Below, in pieces: positions 19,028 through 27,639 of a stretch of 64,000 nucleotides of DNA (position 1 is the first letter of the stretch; each line of letters starts with the position of its first letter). This DNA is from Variovorax sp. Root473. Lineage in GTDB: Bacteria > Pseudomonadota > Gammaproteobacteria > Burkholderiales > Burkholderiaceae_C. Below the pieces are notes generated by a model that worked only from the letters and a program-made list of their open reading frames with translations, searched no databases and was not told where the DNA came from. The stretch spans positions 499,380 through 563,379 of the forward strand of contig NZ_LMEV01000001.1 of the NCBI RefSeq assembly GCF_001426505.1, given 5' to 3'. A program made the position numbers and the translations under genes.

Positions 19028-20881
19028 TCAGGCGCCGCGCACCCAGACGGTCCCGAATGCCTGCCGCTCGATGTCTTCCAGCGTGGGCGAATGCCCCGCC
19101 CAGAGCACCAGCGCCGCCCCCGGCAGGGTCAGGGTCTGTTCGAGCTCGCGGCACAGGTGCCACCGGTCCTCGTCGCCGAGTCCCGGCACCTCGATGAACA
19201 CGATATAGGCCCGCCGCCAGGCGAATTCGCGCAGGTTCTTGCGCACCACCCACATCCGCGACACAGGCAGGCAGCGCACGATGTCGGCGCGCAGTTCGCC
19301 CAGTTCGTGGTCGTTCAGGTCGTGGTGCGAGATCTGGCTGAAGAATGGCGTGTCGGTGATCTCCTCCCAGGCGCGCGCCTCGGCCTCCTCCGCTTCCTTG
19401 AGCCGCGCGCGCCACAGCTTGAGCCCCTGCTCGTCGTGCGGCCCCGCCTCGGCGTCTTCGAGCGAGGCGACGGCGTTCTTGGCCGCCCACCAGCGACTGG
19501 CCACGCCCGACTGGTGCAGCCGTTCGAGCACGGCCAGGCGCTCGGTGCGCTCGCGCACAGGCAGCATCTGGGCCAGCCCGCGCAGCGCGCCCGGGTGATC
19601 CGGCGCGATCCGCAGCGCGCTTTCGTAGCGCGCGCGCACCGGCGCCGTTGGGTCGAGCCGGCGCTCGGCGTCGGCCCACTCGACCATCTCGTCGGGCGTG
19701 TTGCGCTCGCCGCGGCCCGCCAGCACCGCGATGCGCTCACGGATGCGCGAGCGGTGCGCGTGATGCTGCTTCCAGTCGGCCGCGTGGGCGCGGCGCCAGG
19801 CGTTGTCGAAGTGGGAGATCCACTTGTGCTTGTCAGCCAGCATGTCGAGCGCGGGCCGCTGCGACCAGGCCGGCAGCGCGGCCTTCTGGTTCAGCGCTTC
19901 CAGTCGGTCGCGCAGCACCGGATGGGTGTCGTCCAGGTCGCTGACACGGCGCATCGCCTCGCGCAGCGCCTGGCGCGCGAACTCCTCGCTCGGCGGCGTG
20001 CGGGCGCGCTGCCGCAAGGCAGCGAAGGGGCCGGGCGGCAGCGGCTCGCGCTCGGCGCGCGCCCAATGCCAGGGCCAGAACTCGCTGGCGTACCAGTTGC
20101 CCCTGATGGCCACTTCGGTGAGCGCGGCCGCGGCCACCGCCGTGCCGAGCAGCCGGCCCGAGATGCGGTCGGCCTCGTACTCGTCCTGGCGCGCCAGCGC
20201 GAACGTCTTGGCGGCAAAGCGCGGAAAGTACCAGCGAAAGAAGGCCTGCGACACCAGCGCCATCACGCCCTCGTCGCGCTGCAGGCTGGCATCGAGCCGC
20301 AGCCACGACAGCCGCGTGCGGTAGATCCAGGCGCTGAGCCGGCCGTGGTTGCCGCGCAGGTGCCCGTATTCGTGGGCCAGCACCGACAGCAGGCGCTGCC
20401 GGTCCAGCATCATCAGCAGCGGCAGGCCGACGCTCAGCGAATTGAGCGCGCCGCCGAACAGGCCAAACCGCGGCACCTGGCGGATGCTGGCGTTGAAGTT
20501 GTCGTCCAGGTAGACGCGATGCACCGGCGGTCCCTTGATGCGCTCGCGGATGCGGTCCAGCGCCTCGAACAACCCAGGCGCGTCGGCGCGCGTGAGCGGC
20601 TCGCCATCGGGCTCGTCGAAATGCACCCAGAGCGCACGCAAGGTCGCCCACAACAGGCCCAGCGCGAACAGCAGCAGCCAGCCGCGGGTGAAGTTGAAGC
20701 GCCCCTCGGCCACCGAGACGACCACCCAGGCCACAATGCCCACCGCCAGCCCCAGGCAGGCCAGCACCCAGAGGTAGCCGAGCGCGGCGAACGCCGCCAC
20801 GCCACGCCGGTAGCGCGCGCTGTCGTCCGCACTCGCGTGCTCGCTCAGGCGAACCAGGTGAACAAAATCCGCTCGGTCCAT
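19028..20881 (-). CDS. M48-family membrane zinc metallopeptidase with C-terminal repeats
   Basis: A 617-residue protein. Two N-terminal transmembrane helices (FAALGYLWVLACLGLAVGIV and WLLLFALGLLWATLRALWV) are followed by the gluzincin motif HEYGH at residues 170-174 in LLSVLAHEYGHLRGNHG and the third zinc ligand in ARQDEYEADRISGRLLG. This matches HtpX/Ste24-like M48 peptidases. Residues from about 300 on are hydrophilic with tetratricopeptide-like helices (ESALRIAPDHPGALRGLAQMLP). The final part, including AALVLWAGHSPTLEDIE, is unassigned. The active site faces the cytoplasm or periplasm depending on topology, which I cannot decide. It lies directly upstream of rsmB on the same strand and is divergent from the DUF1653 gene. 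Confidence 0.8.
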   Translation of the reverse strand: MDRADFVHLVRLSEHASADDSARYRRGVAAFAALGYLWVLACLGLAVGIVAWVVVSVAEGRFNFTRGWLLLFALGLLWATLRALWVHFDEPDGEPLTRADAPGLFEALDRIRERIKGPPVHRVYLDDNFNASIRQVPRFGLFGGALNSLSVGLPLLMMLDRQRLLSVLAHEYGHLRGNHGRLSAWIYRTRLSWLRLDASLQRDEGVMALVSQAFFRWYFPRFAAKTFALARQDEYEADRISGRLLGTAVAAAALTEVAIRGNWYASEFWPWHWARAEREPLPPGPFAALRQRARTPPSEEFARQALREAMRRVSDLDDTHPVLRDRLEALNQKAALPAWSQRPALDMLADKHKWISHFDNAWRRAHAADWKQHHAHRSRIRERIAVLAGRGERNTPDEMVEWADAERRLDPTAPVRARYESALRIAPDHPGALRGLAQMLPVRERTERLAVLERLHQSGVASRWWAAKNAVASLEDAEAGPHDEQGLKLWRARLKEAEEAEARAWEEITDTPFFSQISHHDLNDHELGELRADIVRCLPVSRMWVVRKNLREFAWRRAYIVFIEVPGLGDEDRWHLCRELEQTLTLPGAALVLWAGHSPTLEDIERQAFGTVWVRGA

Positions 20882-20937
20882 CCGACTCCCGTCAAATACA
20901 CATCCGACCGTTGTTATTCGAAGAAAGAAGCGCCCCG

Positions 20938-21186
20938 TTGAACGACGAAGACCTCCCTCCCCTGATCGAAACGCCCCCCGGTCGCTACCGCCACTACAAG
21001 GGCGGCGAGTACGACGTGATCGGCACCGTCCGCCACAGCGAGACGCTGGAGCCGATGACGCTGTACCGCGCCCTTTACGGTGCCCGCGGCCTGTGGGTCC
21101 GGCCCGCCGCGATGTTCGAGGAAACCATCGAACTCGATGGCCGGCGGCAACGCCGGTTCACCCCGATCGACGCTCAGCCGCAGTGA
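20938..21186 (+). CDS. DUF1653 domain protein
   Basis: An 82-residue protein if started at TTG 20938, which has a purine-rich AGAAAGAAG about seven bases upstream. An alternative TTG at 20911 would add nine residues. The domain is clear: PGRYRHYKGGEYDVIGTVRHSET, then EPMTLYRALYGARGLWVRPAAMF, the signature of DUF1653. Function is unknown; such proteins are small, cytoplasmic and barrel-like. It is divergent from the M48 peptidase (56 bases apart) and its 3' end overlaps the convergent I78 lipoprotein by 13 bases. Confidence 0.8.
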   Translation: MNDEDLPPLIETPPGRYRHYKGGEYDVIGTVRHSETLEPMTLYRALYGARGLWVRPAAMFEETIELDGRRQRRFTPIDAQPQ

Positions 21187-21503
21187 ACGTCCTTGACGCG
21201 GCTGCGCGCGTCCACGCTGAGGTTGAGCCGGCCGGCGTTGAGTTCCATCGTCACGGCCTGGTTGGGCTTGAGCACCCGCACCGTACCGGCGCCAGCGCGT
21301 GCGCGCGCGGCCGCCTCGAGCTGAGGCGTGATCTGCTGGCCGACGGCAAAGCGGGCGCCTTCGGCGTTGCACTGGAAGACGGGTTCCGCCGGTGCGACAG
21401 GTGCGGCCGCAGCGGCACCCGGTGCCGGCGCAGGAGCCGGGGCGGCGCAGGCGGCCAGCAGGGCCATGGTGGCCAAGGTCAACAGTAGCGATTGGGTTTT
21501 CAA
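21174..21503 (-). CDS. I78-family peptidase-inhibitor lipoprotein
   Basis: A 109-residue protein. The start is taken as TTG 21503 because GGGAG lies nine bases ahead of it; no suitable ATG exists closer than 21575. The N-terminus KTQSLLLTLATMALLAAC is a lipoprotein signal with lipobox LAAC. It is followed by a flexible Ala/Pro linker and a small domain ending RVLKPNQAVTMELNAGRLNLSVDARSRVKDVHCG. MELNAGRLNLSVD and the terminal V-C-G are marks of the I78 inhibitor family, which block serine proteases with an exposed loop. A free cysteine at FQC near the domain start pairs with the last one. The 3' end overlaps the DUF1653 gene. Confidence 0.75.
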   Translation of the reverse strand: MKTQSLLLTLATMALLAACAAPAPAPAPGAAAAAPVAPAEPVFQCNAEGARFAVGQQITPQLEAAARARAGAGTVRVLKPNQAVTMELNAGRLNLSVDARSRVKDVHCG

Positions 21504-21541
21504 AGTTTTGTGCTCCCGAAAACCCGCGAATATAAACAACT

Positions 21542-22138
21542 TTAAGCTTTGTGACTCAATGTATCTGAAAGCCATCCAGCGATGGCGCGCGGATACAGCA
21601 GGTGCTCCTGGGACAGCACCCGGCCGGCCAGCGTGGCGGCCGTGTCGTCAGGCAGCACCGGCACCACGGCCTGCGCGAGGATGGGCCCGTGGTCGAGTTC
21701 GGCCGTGACCTGATGCACCGTCACCCCGGCCACCTTGCAACCGGCCTCGATGGCGCGCTGGTGCGTGTGCAGCCCCGGAAAAGCCGGCAGCAACGAGGGA
21801 TGGATGTTCACCAGCCGCCCTTCGTAGCGCGCGACAAAACCCGGCGTCAGGATGCGCATGAAGCCCGCCAGCACCACCAGCGCCGGCGCATGGGCGTCGA
21901 CCGCCTCCGCCAGCGCCGCGTCGAAGGCCTCACGGCTGTCGAAGGACTGGTGCGGCACCACGGCCGTGGCGATGCCGTGCGACCGGGCAAGCGCCAGCCC
22001 GCCGGCCTCCACCTTGTTGCTGATGACGGCGGCAATGCGGGCGCCAAAACGTTCGGCCCAGCGGTCGCGCTCGGCGGCACGCACGATGGCCGCCATGTTC
22101 GAGCCGCCGCCGGAGATCAGGATCACGATGTTCTTCAT
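21542..22138 (-). CDS. purN: Phosphoribosylglycinamide formyltransferase
   Basis: A 198-residue enzyme of purine synthesis that transfers a formyl group from 10-formyl-THF to GAR. MKNIVILISGGGSNMAAIVRA opens the Rossmann fold with the phosphate-binding GGGSNM. VVLAGFMRILTPGFV and GRLVNIHPSLLPAFPGLHTHQ contain the catalytic Asn-His pair, and VTVHQVTAELDHGPILAQ carries the catalytic aspartate. Length is normal. Purine genes are scattered in this group, and rsmB-purN proximity is common. Confidence 0.95.
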   Translation of the reverse strand: MKNIVILISGGGSNMAAIVRAAERDRWAERFGARIAAVISNKVEAGGLALARSHGIATAVVPHQSFDSREAFDAALAEAVDAHAPALVVLAGFMRILTPGFVARYEGRLVNIHPSLLPAFPGLHTHQRAIEAGCKVAGVTVHQVTAELDHGPILAQAVVPVLPDDTAATLAGRVLSQEHLLYPRAIAGWLSDTLSHKA

Positions 22139-22310
22139 GGGAGGCCGGGATTATCCGTGCCCCGTCCAGACCGCCCGCACTGCCAGGACCTCGGCGCATC
22201 GCCAGGCTTGTCGCGACGCGGACACCGGATCGCAGCACGACCGTGCTAAAACTCGCAATTCCGGAGACGCCCCGCGTCTGCGGTGGACCGATCAACACAG
22301 CGAGGCACGC

Positions 22311-23492
22311 ATGGATTTGAGCTTCACACCCGAAGAACAGAAGTTCCGCGAAGAAGTTCGCGCATGGGTCAAGGACAACCTCCCCCAGGAGATTTCGCAC
22401 AAGGTGCACAACGCGCTCGAACTGACGCGCGACGATCTGCAAGGCTGGGCCAAGATCCTCGGCAAGAAGGGCTGGCTGGGCTACGGCTGGCCCAAGGAAT
22501 TCGGCGGCCCCGGCTGGACCGCCGTGCAGCGCCACCTGTTCGAGGAAGAAACCGCCCTGGCCGGCGCGCCGCGCATCATCCCGTTCGGCCCCGTCATGGT
22601 GGCCCCGGTGATCATGGCCTTCGGCAACGCCGAGCAGCAAAAGCGCTTTCTCCCCGGCATCGCCAGCGGCGAAGTCTGGTGGAGCCAGGGCTACAGCGAA
22701 CCCGGCTCGGGTTCCGACCTGGCCTCGGTCAAGACCAAGGCCGAGCGCAAGGGCGACAAGTACATCGTCAACGGCCAGAAGACCTGGACCACGCTCGGCC
22801 AGCACGGCGACTGGATGTTCAACCTCGTGCGCACCAGCAACGAAGGCAAGCCCCAGACCGGCATCAGCTTCCTGCTGCTGGACATGAAGTCGCCCGGCGT
22901 CACCGTGCGCCCGATCAAGCTGATCGACGGCGGCCATGAGGTGAACGAAGTGTTCTTCGACAACGTCGAAGTGCCCGCAGAAAACCTCATCGGCGAAGAG
23001 AACAAGGGCTGGACCTACGCCAAGCACCTGCTCTCGCACGAGCGCACCAACATCGCCGACGTGAACCGCGCCAAGCGCGAGCTCGAGCGCCTCAAGCGCA
23101 TCGCCAGGAGCGAAGGCGTGTACGACGACATGCGCTTCCGCGACGAGATCGCCAAGCTCGAAGTCGACATCGTCGCCCTCGAAATGATGGTGCTGCGCGT
23201 GCTCTCGGCCGCCACCTCGGGCAAGAACTCGCTCGACGTGGCCGGCCTGCTCAAGATCCGCGGCAGCGAGATCCAGCAGCGCTACGCCGAGCTGATGATG
23301 CTGGCCGGCGGTCCCTACTCGCTGCCGCTCATCCGCGAAGCCATGGAAGCCGGCTGGCAGGGCAACTTCCCCGGCGGCAACCCGGCGCTGGCACCGCTGG
23401 CATCGACCTTCTTCAACATGCGCAAGACCACGATCTACGGCGGCTCGAACGAAGTGCAGCGCAACATCGTGGCGCAAACCGTCCTGGGCTGA
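22311..23492 (+). CDS. Acyl-CoA dehydrogenase, larger subunit of a pair
   Basis: A 393-residue flavoprotein. The N-terminal helical domain begins MDLSFTPEEQKFREEVRAW; WWSQGYSEPGSGSDLASVKTKA and GQKTWTTLGQHGDWMFNLVRT are the FAD/substrate motifs; and the C-terminus has TIYGGSNEVQRNIVAQTVLG, the conserved FAD-contacting motif. It oxidises an acyl-CoA to the enoyl-CoA, passing electrons to ETF. The next gene, 12 bases on, is a second and shorter acyl-CoA dehydrogenase that lacks this C-terminal motif. The arrangement resembles PimC/PimD and the alpha2beta2 FadE pairs, which act on bulky or dicarboxylic acyl-CoAs. The start at 22311 fits the family; the frame is open upstream. Confidence 0.9.
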   Translation: MDLSFTPEEQKFREEVRAWVKDNLPQEISHKVHNALELTRDDLQGWAKILGKKGWLGYGWPKEFGGPGWTAVQRHLFEEETALAGAPRIIPFGPVMVAPVIMAFGNAEQQKRFLPGIASGEVWWSQGYSEPGSGSDLASVKTKAERKGDKYIVNGQKTWTTLGQHGDWMFNLVRTSNEGKPQTGISFLLLDMKSPGVTVRPIKLIDGGHEVNEVFFDNVEVPAENLIGEENKGWTYAKHLLSHERTNIADVNRAKRELERLKRIARSEGVYDDMRFRDEIAKLEVDIVALEMMVLRVLSAATSGKNSLDVAGLLKIRGSEIQQRYAELMMLAGGPYSLPLIREAMEAGWQGNFPGGNPALAPLASTFFNMRKTTIYGGSNEVQRNIVAQTVLG

Positions 23493-23504
23493 GGAGACAC
23501 CAAC

Positions 23505-24632
23505 ATGGATTTCAATTTTTCGGAAGACCAGGACCAGCTGCGCGACGCCGTTCGCAAGTGGGTCGACAAGGGCTATGACTTCGAGCGCCGCCGCGGCATC
23601 GAGGCCAAGGGCGGCTTCTCTCGCGAGGCCTGGGACGAACTGGCCGAGCTCGGCCTGGGCGGCCTGTACATCAGCGAAGACGACGGCGGCCTGGGCATGG
23701 GCCCGGTGGCCGGCATGGTCGTGATGGAAGAATTGGGCCGCGGCATCGTGCTGGAGCCCTTCGCGCAGACGCTGATCGCCGGTGCCGTGCTCGGCGGCTA
23801 CGCCGCTGCCGACACCAAGGACAGCTGGCTGCCGCGCATCGCGGGCGGCCAGGCCATCGTGGTGCTGGCCTACCAGGAGCGCAAGGCACGCTACCGCCTC
23901 GACGTGTGCGAGGCCACGGCCGTCAAGTCGGCGAACGGGAACGGAAATGGCTACTCGCTGACCGGCGCCAAGAGCGTGGTGCCCGTGGGCGACGAGGCCG
24001 ATGCCTTCATCGTGCCCGCCAAGGTCGACGGCAAGATCGCCCTCTTCCTGGTCGAGCGCAGCGCCAGCGGCGTCGAAGCCCGCGGCTACGGCACGCAGGA
24101 CGGCAGCCGCGCGGCCGAAGTCGTGTTCGACAAGGCCGACGCCACGCTGGTCACGGCCGACGGCCTGGCTGCGCTGGAATACGCGGTCGATGTCGGCATT
24201 GCCGCCACCTGCGCCGAAGCGGTCGGCGTGCTCGACAAGACGCTCGACGTCACGATCGACTACATGAACCAGCGCAAGCAGTTCGGCGTGGTCATCTCCA
24301 GCTTCCAGGCACTGCGCCACCGCGTCGCCGACATGAAGATGCAGCTGGAGCTGGCGCGCTCGATGAGCTACTACGCGACGCTCAAGCTCAACGCCCCGGC
24401 CGACGAACGCCGCCAGGCACTGGCCCGCGCCAAGTACCAGCTGGGCACGTCGATGCGCTACGTGGCCGCGAACTCGGTGCAGCTGCATGGCGGCATCGGC
24501 GTGACCGACGAGTACATCGGCAGCCACTACTTCCGCAAACTCACGCAGCTCGAGCTCACTTTCGGCGACACCCTGCACCACCTGGGTGAAGTGTCGGCCC
24601 GCATGGAGGACACGGCCGGTGTCTTCGCCTGA
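23505..24632 (+). CDS. Acyl-CoA dehydrogenase, smaller subunit of a pair
   Basis: A 375-residue acyl-CoA-dehydrogenase-fold protein. It starts MDFNFSEDQDQLRDAVRKWV and has ELGLGGLYISEDDGGLGMG in the N-terminal domain, YMNQRKQFGVVISSFQALRHRVADM in the C-terminal helical domain, and ends with the variant QLHGGIGVTDEYIGSHYFRKLTQLELTFGD. The GGSNEVQRNIIA-type motif of catalytic subunits is absent, and the middle beta domain is shorter than in its partner. It is most likely the beta partner of the preceding enzyme. GAGGAGACACCAAC precedes the ATG, and the gene is followed by a terminator. Confidence 0.87.
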   Translation: MDFNFSEDQDQLRDAVRKWVDKGYDFERRRGIEAKGGFSREAWDELAELGLGGLYISEDDGGLGMGPVAGMVVMEELGRGIVLEPFAQTLIAGAVLGGYAAADTKDSWLPRIAGGQAIVVLAYQERKARYRLDVCEATAVKSANGNGNGYSLTGAKSVVPVGDEADAFIVPAKVDGKIALFLVERSASGVEARGYGTQDGSRAAEVVFDKADATLVTADGLAALEYAVDVGIAATCAEAVGVLDKTLDVTIDYMNQRKQFGVVISSFQALRHRVADMKMQLELARSMSYYATLKLNAPADERRQALARAKYQLGTSMRYVAANSVQLHGGIGVTDEYIGSHYFRKLTQLELTFGDTLHHLGEVSARMEDTAGVFA

Positions 24633-24660
24633 CGGCTGTTTTTCTATAGCATCCAACGCC

Positions 24661-24687
24661 CGCCCGCCTTGCGCCGGCGGGCGTTTT
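24661..24687 (+). terminator. Rho-independent terminator of the acyl-CoA dehydrogenase pair
   Basis: CGCCCGCC and GGCGGGCG form an eight-pair GC stem with a seven-base loop, followed by TTTT, 28 bases after the stop codon. Confidence 0.8.
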
Positions 24688-24728
24688 CACTTGTGGGGCC
24701 CGAGCCCCTTGCCAGGAGAGAGACAGAC

Positions 24729-26087
24729 ATGCCTTCCCGCCGCACCCTGCTTGCCTTGGCCCTTGCCGGAGCCGCCGCCGTCACCTGGCTGACCGGCTGC
24801 GCCACCTCCGCCCCCTCTTCCACCGAGCGCCCACCCATCGTCTTCATGCACGGCAACGGCGACTCCGCCGCGCTGTGGCAGACCACGATCTGGCGCTTCG
24901 AATCGAACGGCTGGCCACGCGAGCGCCTCTTCGCGATCGACCAACCCTATCCACTGGCCCGCGACGACGATGCCGTTGCGCAGGCCGGGCGCAGCTCCAC
25001 CGCCGAATCGGCCGCGTTCCTGCGCGCCGAGGTCGAGAAGGTGCTCAAGGCCACGGGCGCGCCCAAGGTCGTGCTGATCGGCAATTCGCGCGGCGGCAAC
25101 ACCATCCGCAACTACGTGCAGAACGGCGGCGGCGCGGCCGTGGTGAGCCACGTGGTGCTGGGCGGCAACCCGGCGCACGGCATCTGGAAGGTGAAGGGCC
25201 TGCGCGAGAACAACGAGTTCTCGGGGCTCTCGGCCTTCATGCAGCAGCTCAATGCGCCCAAGGGCCCGAACGGCGACGAGGTCACGCCCGGCGTGCAGTG
25301 GCTCACGCTGCGCTCCGACAACAACGACAAGTACGCTCAGCCCGACGGCGTGTGGATCGGCGCGCCCGGCAAGCCGACCAACATCGGCTTCGACGGGCCC
25401 GCCCTCAAGGGCGCGACCAACCTCGTGCTGCCGCGCGTCGACCACCGCGAGACCTCGTTCTCGCCGGCGGCCTTCGCGGCGACCTGGCGCTTCCTGACCG
25501 GCCAGGCGCCGGCCCGCACGGCGGTGGCGCCGGAATCGAAGGTCGTGCTCGACGGCCGCGCAATCGGCGCGGACAACCTGGCACTGGCCGGCGCGCGCGT
25601 CACGGTCTTTGCAGTCGACCCGGCCTCGGGCGCGCGGCGCGGCGAGGCGGTGCACCAGCAGACGGTCGGCGCCGACGGCCGCTGGGGCCCGTTCAGCGCG
25701 CAGCCCACGGCGCGCTACGAGTTCGTGCTCGACGTGCCCGGCCAGGGCACCACGCACATCTACCGCAGCCCGTTCGTGCGCAGCAGCGGCGTTGTCAACC
25801 TGCGGACCGAGCGCCTGGCGCCGGCCGAGAGCGGCGCGGGCGCGGTGGTCGTCTTCTCGCGCCCGCGCGGCTACTTCGATGCGCAGCGCGACACGATGCA
25901 ATTCGACGGCCAGAGCCCGCCCGCTGGCGTGCCGGCCCAAGGCGCGGGGCAGTCGACGTCGCGGCTGCGCATCGCGGCCGGCGCGCCGCAGCGCACGGTC
26001 AGCGCCGAGTTCAACGGCGAACGCCTCACCGGCCTGAGCTGGCCTGCGGCGCAAGGGCACACGACGGTGCTCGAGCTGACGTACTGA
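24729..26087 (+). CDS. Lipoprotein alpha/beta hydrolase, probable esterase or lipase
   Basis: A 452-residue exported hydrolase. MPSRRTLLALALAGAAAVTWLTGC is a lipoprotein signal with lipobox LTGC. The alpha/beta-hydrolase domain starts PPIVFMHGNGDSAALWQTT, giving the HGN oxyanion region; the nucleophile is the serine of VLIGNSRGGNTIRNYV, and the catalytic histidine is probably in LPRVDHRETSFSP. About 190 residues beyond this (from KVVLDGRAIGADNLALAGARVTVFAVD) form beta-rich domains like those seen after the catalytic domain in secreted lipases. It lies seven bases ahead of an enoyl-CoA hydratase, so it may release acids that feed beta-oxidation. AGGAGAG lies ahead of the ATG. Its substrate is unknown. 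Confidence 0.8.
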   Translation: MPSRRTLLALALAGAAAVTWLTGCATSAPSSTERPPIVFMHGNGDSAALWQTTIWRFESNGWPRERLFAIDQPYPLARDDDAVAQAGRSSTAESAAFLRAEVEKVLKATGAPKVVLIGNSRGGNTIRNYVQNGGGAAVVSHVVLGGNPAHGIWKVKGLRENNEFSGLSAFMQQLNAPKGPNGDEVTPGVQWLTLRSDNNDKYAQPDGVWIGAPGKPTNIGFDGPALKGATNLVLPRVDHRETSFSPAAFAATWRFLTGQAPARTAVAPESKVVLDGRAIGADNLALAGARVTVFAVDPASGARRGEAVHQQTVGADGRWGPFSAQPTARYEFVLDVPGQGTTHIYRSPFVRSSGVVNLRTERLAPAESGAGAVVVFSRPRGYFDAQRDTMQFDGQSPPAGVPAQGAGQSTSRLRIAAGAPQRTVSAEFNGERLTGLSWPAAQGHTTVLELTY

Positions 26088-26093
26088 ACGGCC

Positions 26094-26879
26094 ATGAACG
26101 ACACGTCCCCCTTTGTCCTGACGGCACGCGACGCGCGCGGCGTGGTCACGCTGACGCTGAACCGCCCCGCTGCCTTCAACGCGCTCTCCGAAGGCATGCT
26201 GGGCGCGCTCGAACAGGCGCTCGGCGCCATCGCCGCCGATGACACGGTGCGCGCCGTCGTCATCGCGGCGGCGGGCAAGGCCTTCTGCGCGGGCCACGAC
26301 CTGAAGGAGATGCGCGCCGACCCCTCGCTCGGCTACTACCAGCAGCTGTTCGACCGGTGCGGCGCGATGATGCTGTCGATCCAGCGGCTGCCCGTGCCGG
26401 TGATCGCGCGCGTGCACGGCATCGCGACCGCCGCCGGCTGCCAGCTGGTCGCCGTGTGCGACCTGGCGGTGGCGTCGAGCGACGCGCGCTTTGCCGTCAG
26501 CGGCGTCAACGTGGGGCTGTTCTGCGCCACGCCGGGCGTCACGCTGTCGCGCAATCTCGGGCGCAAGCAAGCCTTCGAGATGCTGGTGACGGGCGAATTC
26601 ATCAGCGCCGACGAAGCGCGCGAGAAAGGCCTGGTCAACCGGGTCGCGCCGCCCGAAGGGCTCGACGCCGCCGTCGAGGCACTGGTCGCCAGCATCGTCG
26701 CCAAGCCCCGCACGGCACTCGCGCTGGGCAAGGCGTTGTTCTATCGCCAGCTCGAGACCGGCATCGAGGCCGCGCTGGCCGACGCGAGCCAGACCATGGC
26801 CTGCAACATGATGGACGAGAGCGCGCTGGAAGGCGTGCAGGCCTTCATCGAGAAACGGCCGCCGGCCTGGAAAGGCTGA
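26094..26879 (+). CDS. Enoyl-CoA hydratase/isomerase family protein
   Basis: A 261-residue crotonase-fold enzyme. VVTLTLNRPAAFNALSEGML is the N-terminal signature, AGKAFCAGHDLKEM forms the first oxyanion-hole strand, and IARVHGIATAAGCQLVAVCDLAVASSDARFAVSGVNVGLF the second, shown here as IATAAGCQLVAVCDLAVAS. Glu positions of the canonical hydratase (the GGG-E pair) are replaced by TAAGCQ, so it may be a hydratase-like, isomerase-like or ECHDC3-type protein rather than a classical hydratase. It is cotranscribed with the lipoprotein hydrolase (seven-base gap) and followed by a bidirectional terminator. Confidence 0.87.
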   Translation: MNDTSPFVLTARDARGVVTLTLNRPAAFNALSEGMLGALEQALGAIAADDTVRAVVIAAAGKAFCAGHDLKEMRADPSLGYYQQLFDRCGAMMLSIQRLPVPVIARVHGIATAAGCQLVAVCDLAVASSDARFAVSGVNVGLFCATPGVTLSRNLGRKQAFEMLVTGEFISADEAREKGLVNRVAPPEGLDAAVEALVASIVAKPRTALALGKALFYRQLETGIEAALADASQTMACNMMDESALEGVQAFIEKRPPAWKG

Positions 26880-26885
26880 ATCAAG

Positions 26886-26909
26886 AAAGAGGCTCGAAGC
26901 CTCTTTTTT
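26886..26909. terminator. Bidirectional terminator between enoyl-CoA hydratase and HNH genes
   Basis: AAAGAGGCT and AGCCTCTTT form a nine-pair stem with a CGA loop. T-runs follow on the plus strand (26904-26909) and, more weakly, on the minus strand. It separates two converging genes that end at 26879 and 26914. Confidence 0.85.
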
Positions 26910-26913
26910 GATT

Positions 26914-27474
26914 TCAGGTGTCGTGCAACCGGGACGACTGCGGCAGGTGCGCCATCAAAAACTCCATCTGGTCCGCCAGGATGCGGCGGTTGCGCAGGAT
27001 GAAGTCTTCCCACAGGCTCGGCACGTAGGGCGCGTACAGGAGCGGCATGTTCGCCTGCTCGGGCGTGCGGCTGCTCTTGCGGTGGTTGCAGGGCTTGCAG
27101 GCCGTGACCACGTTCATCCAGGTGTCGATGCCGCGCTGCGCGAACGGAATGATGTGCTCGCGCGTGAGTTCGTCTTCGTGGAAATGGCCGCCGCAGTACG
27201 CGCAGATGTTGCGGTCGCGCGAGAACAGCTTGCTGTTGGTCAGGCCCGGACGCTGCGCGAAGGGGTTGATGCGCGGCACGCCCTTGGTGCCGATGATGCT
27301 GTTGATCGCGATCTGCGACTGCTCGCCCGTGACCGCGTTGTGGCCGCCACGGAACACGGCGACCTGCGCGCCCACTTCCCAGCGGACTTCGTCCGCTGCG
27401 TAGTGGATCACCGCCTGTTCCAGCGATATCCATGACTGGGGCAGCCCTTGGGCCGACAGCTTCAAGACCTTCAC
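26914..27474 (-). CDS. HNH endonuclease family protein
   Basis: A 186-residue protein with a C-terminal zinc-finger HNH fold. The zinc-binding pairs are CAYCGGHF and CKPCNHRK; the catalytic stretch is ELTREHIIPFAQRGIDTWMNVVTACKPCN, read in two parts, with His-Ile-Ile-Pro as the HNH histidine. The start is the GTG at 27474, since GAGGAGG lies five bases ahead of it; no ATG fits. The N-terminal half (LSAQGLPQSWISLEQAVIHYAADEVRWEVG) is conserved in many betaproteobacterial HNH proteins of unknown role. It is not next to restriction, phage or toxin genes and is probably a chromosomal housekeeping nuclease. Confidence 0.85.
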   Translation of the reverse strand: MKVLKLSAQGLPQSWISLEQAVIHYAADEVRWEVGAQVAVFRGGHNAVTGEQSQIAINSIIGTKGVPRINPFAQRPGLTNSKLFSRDRNICAYCGGHFHEDELTREHIIPFAQRGIDTWMNVVTACKPCNHRKSSRTPEQANMPLLYAPYVPSLWEDFILRNRRILADQMEFLMAHLPQSSRLHDT

Positions 27475-27639
27475 ACACGCCTCCTCGAAACGAGAAAAAC
27501 ACGCAGAGACCAGAGACTCGGAATGCGTTGGCGACTCACGCCAGCCCACCCACTGCGTCACAATATACCGGCTTTGTGACAAATCGGCCTGATTTGCCCA
27601 TACGACGGGCATCAGGCGCTATCAAAAAGATACTCTCCC

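Noticed and set aside
21930-24656. 908-codon open frame opposite the acyl-CoA dehydrogenases
   Set aside because: Shadow frame; only its far end overlaps purN sequence in another frame.
26914-27474. HNH protein as part of a phage or defence island
   Set aside because: Neighbours are housekeeping metabolism genes and base composition is unchanged; no toxin, restriction or phage genes nearby.
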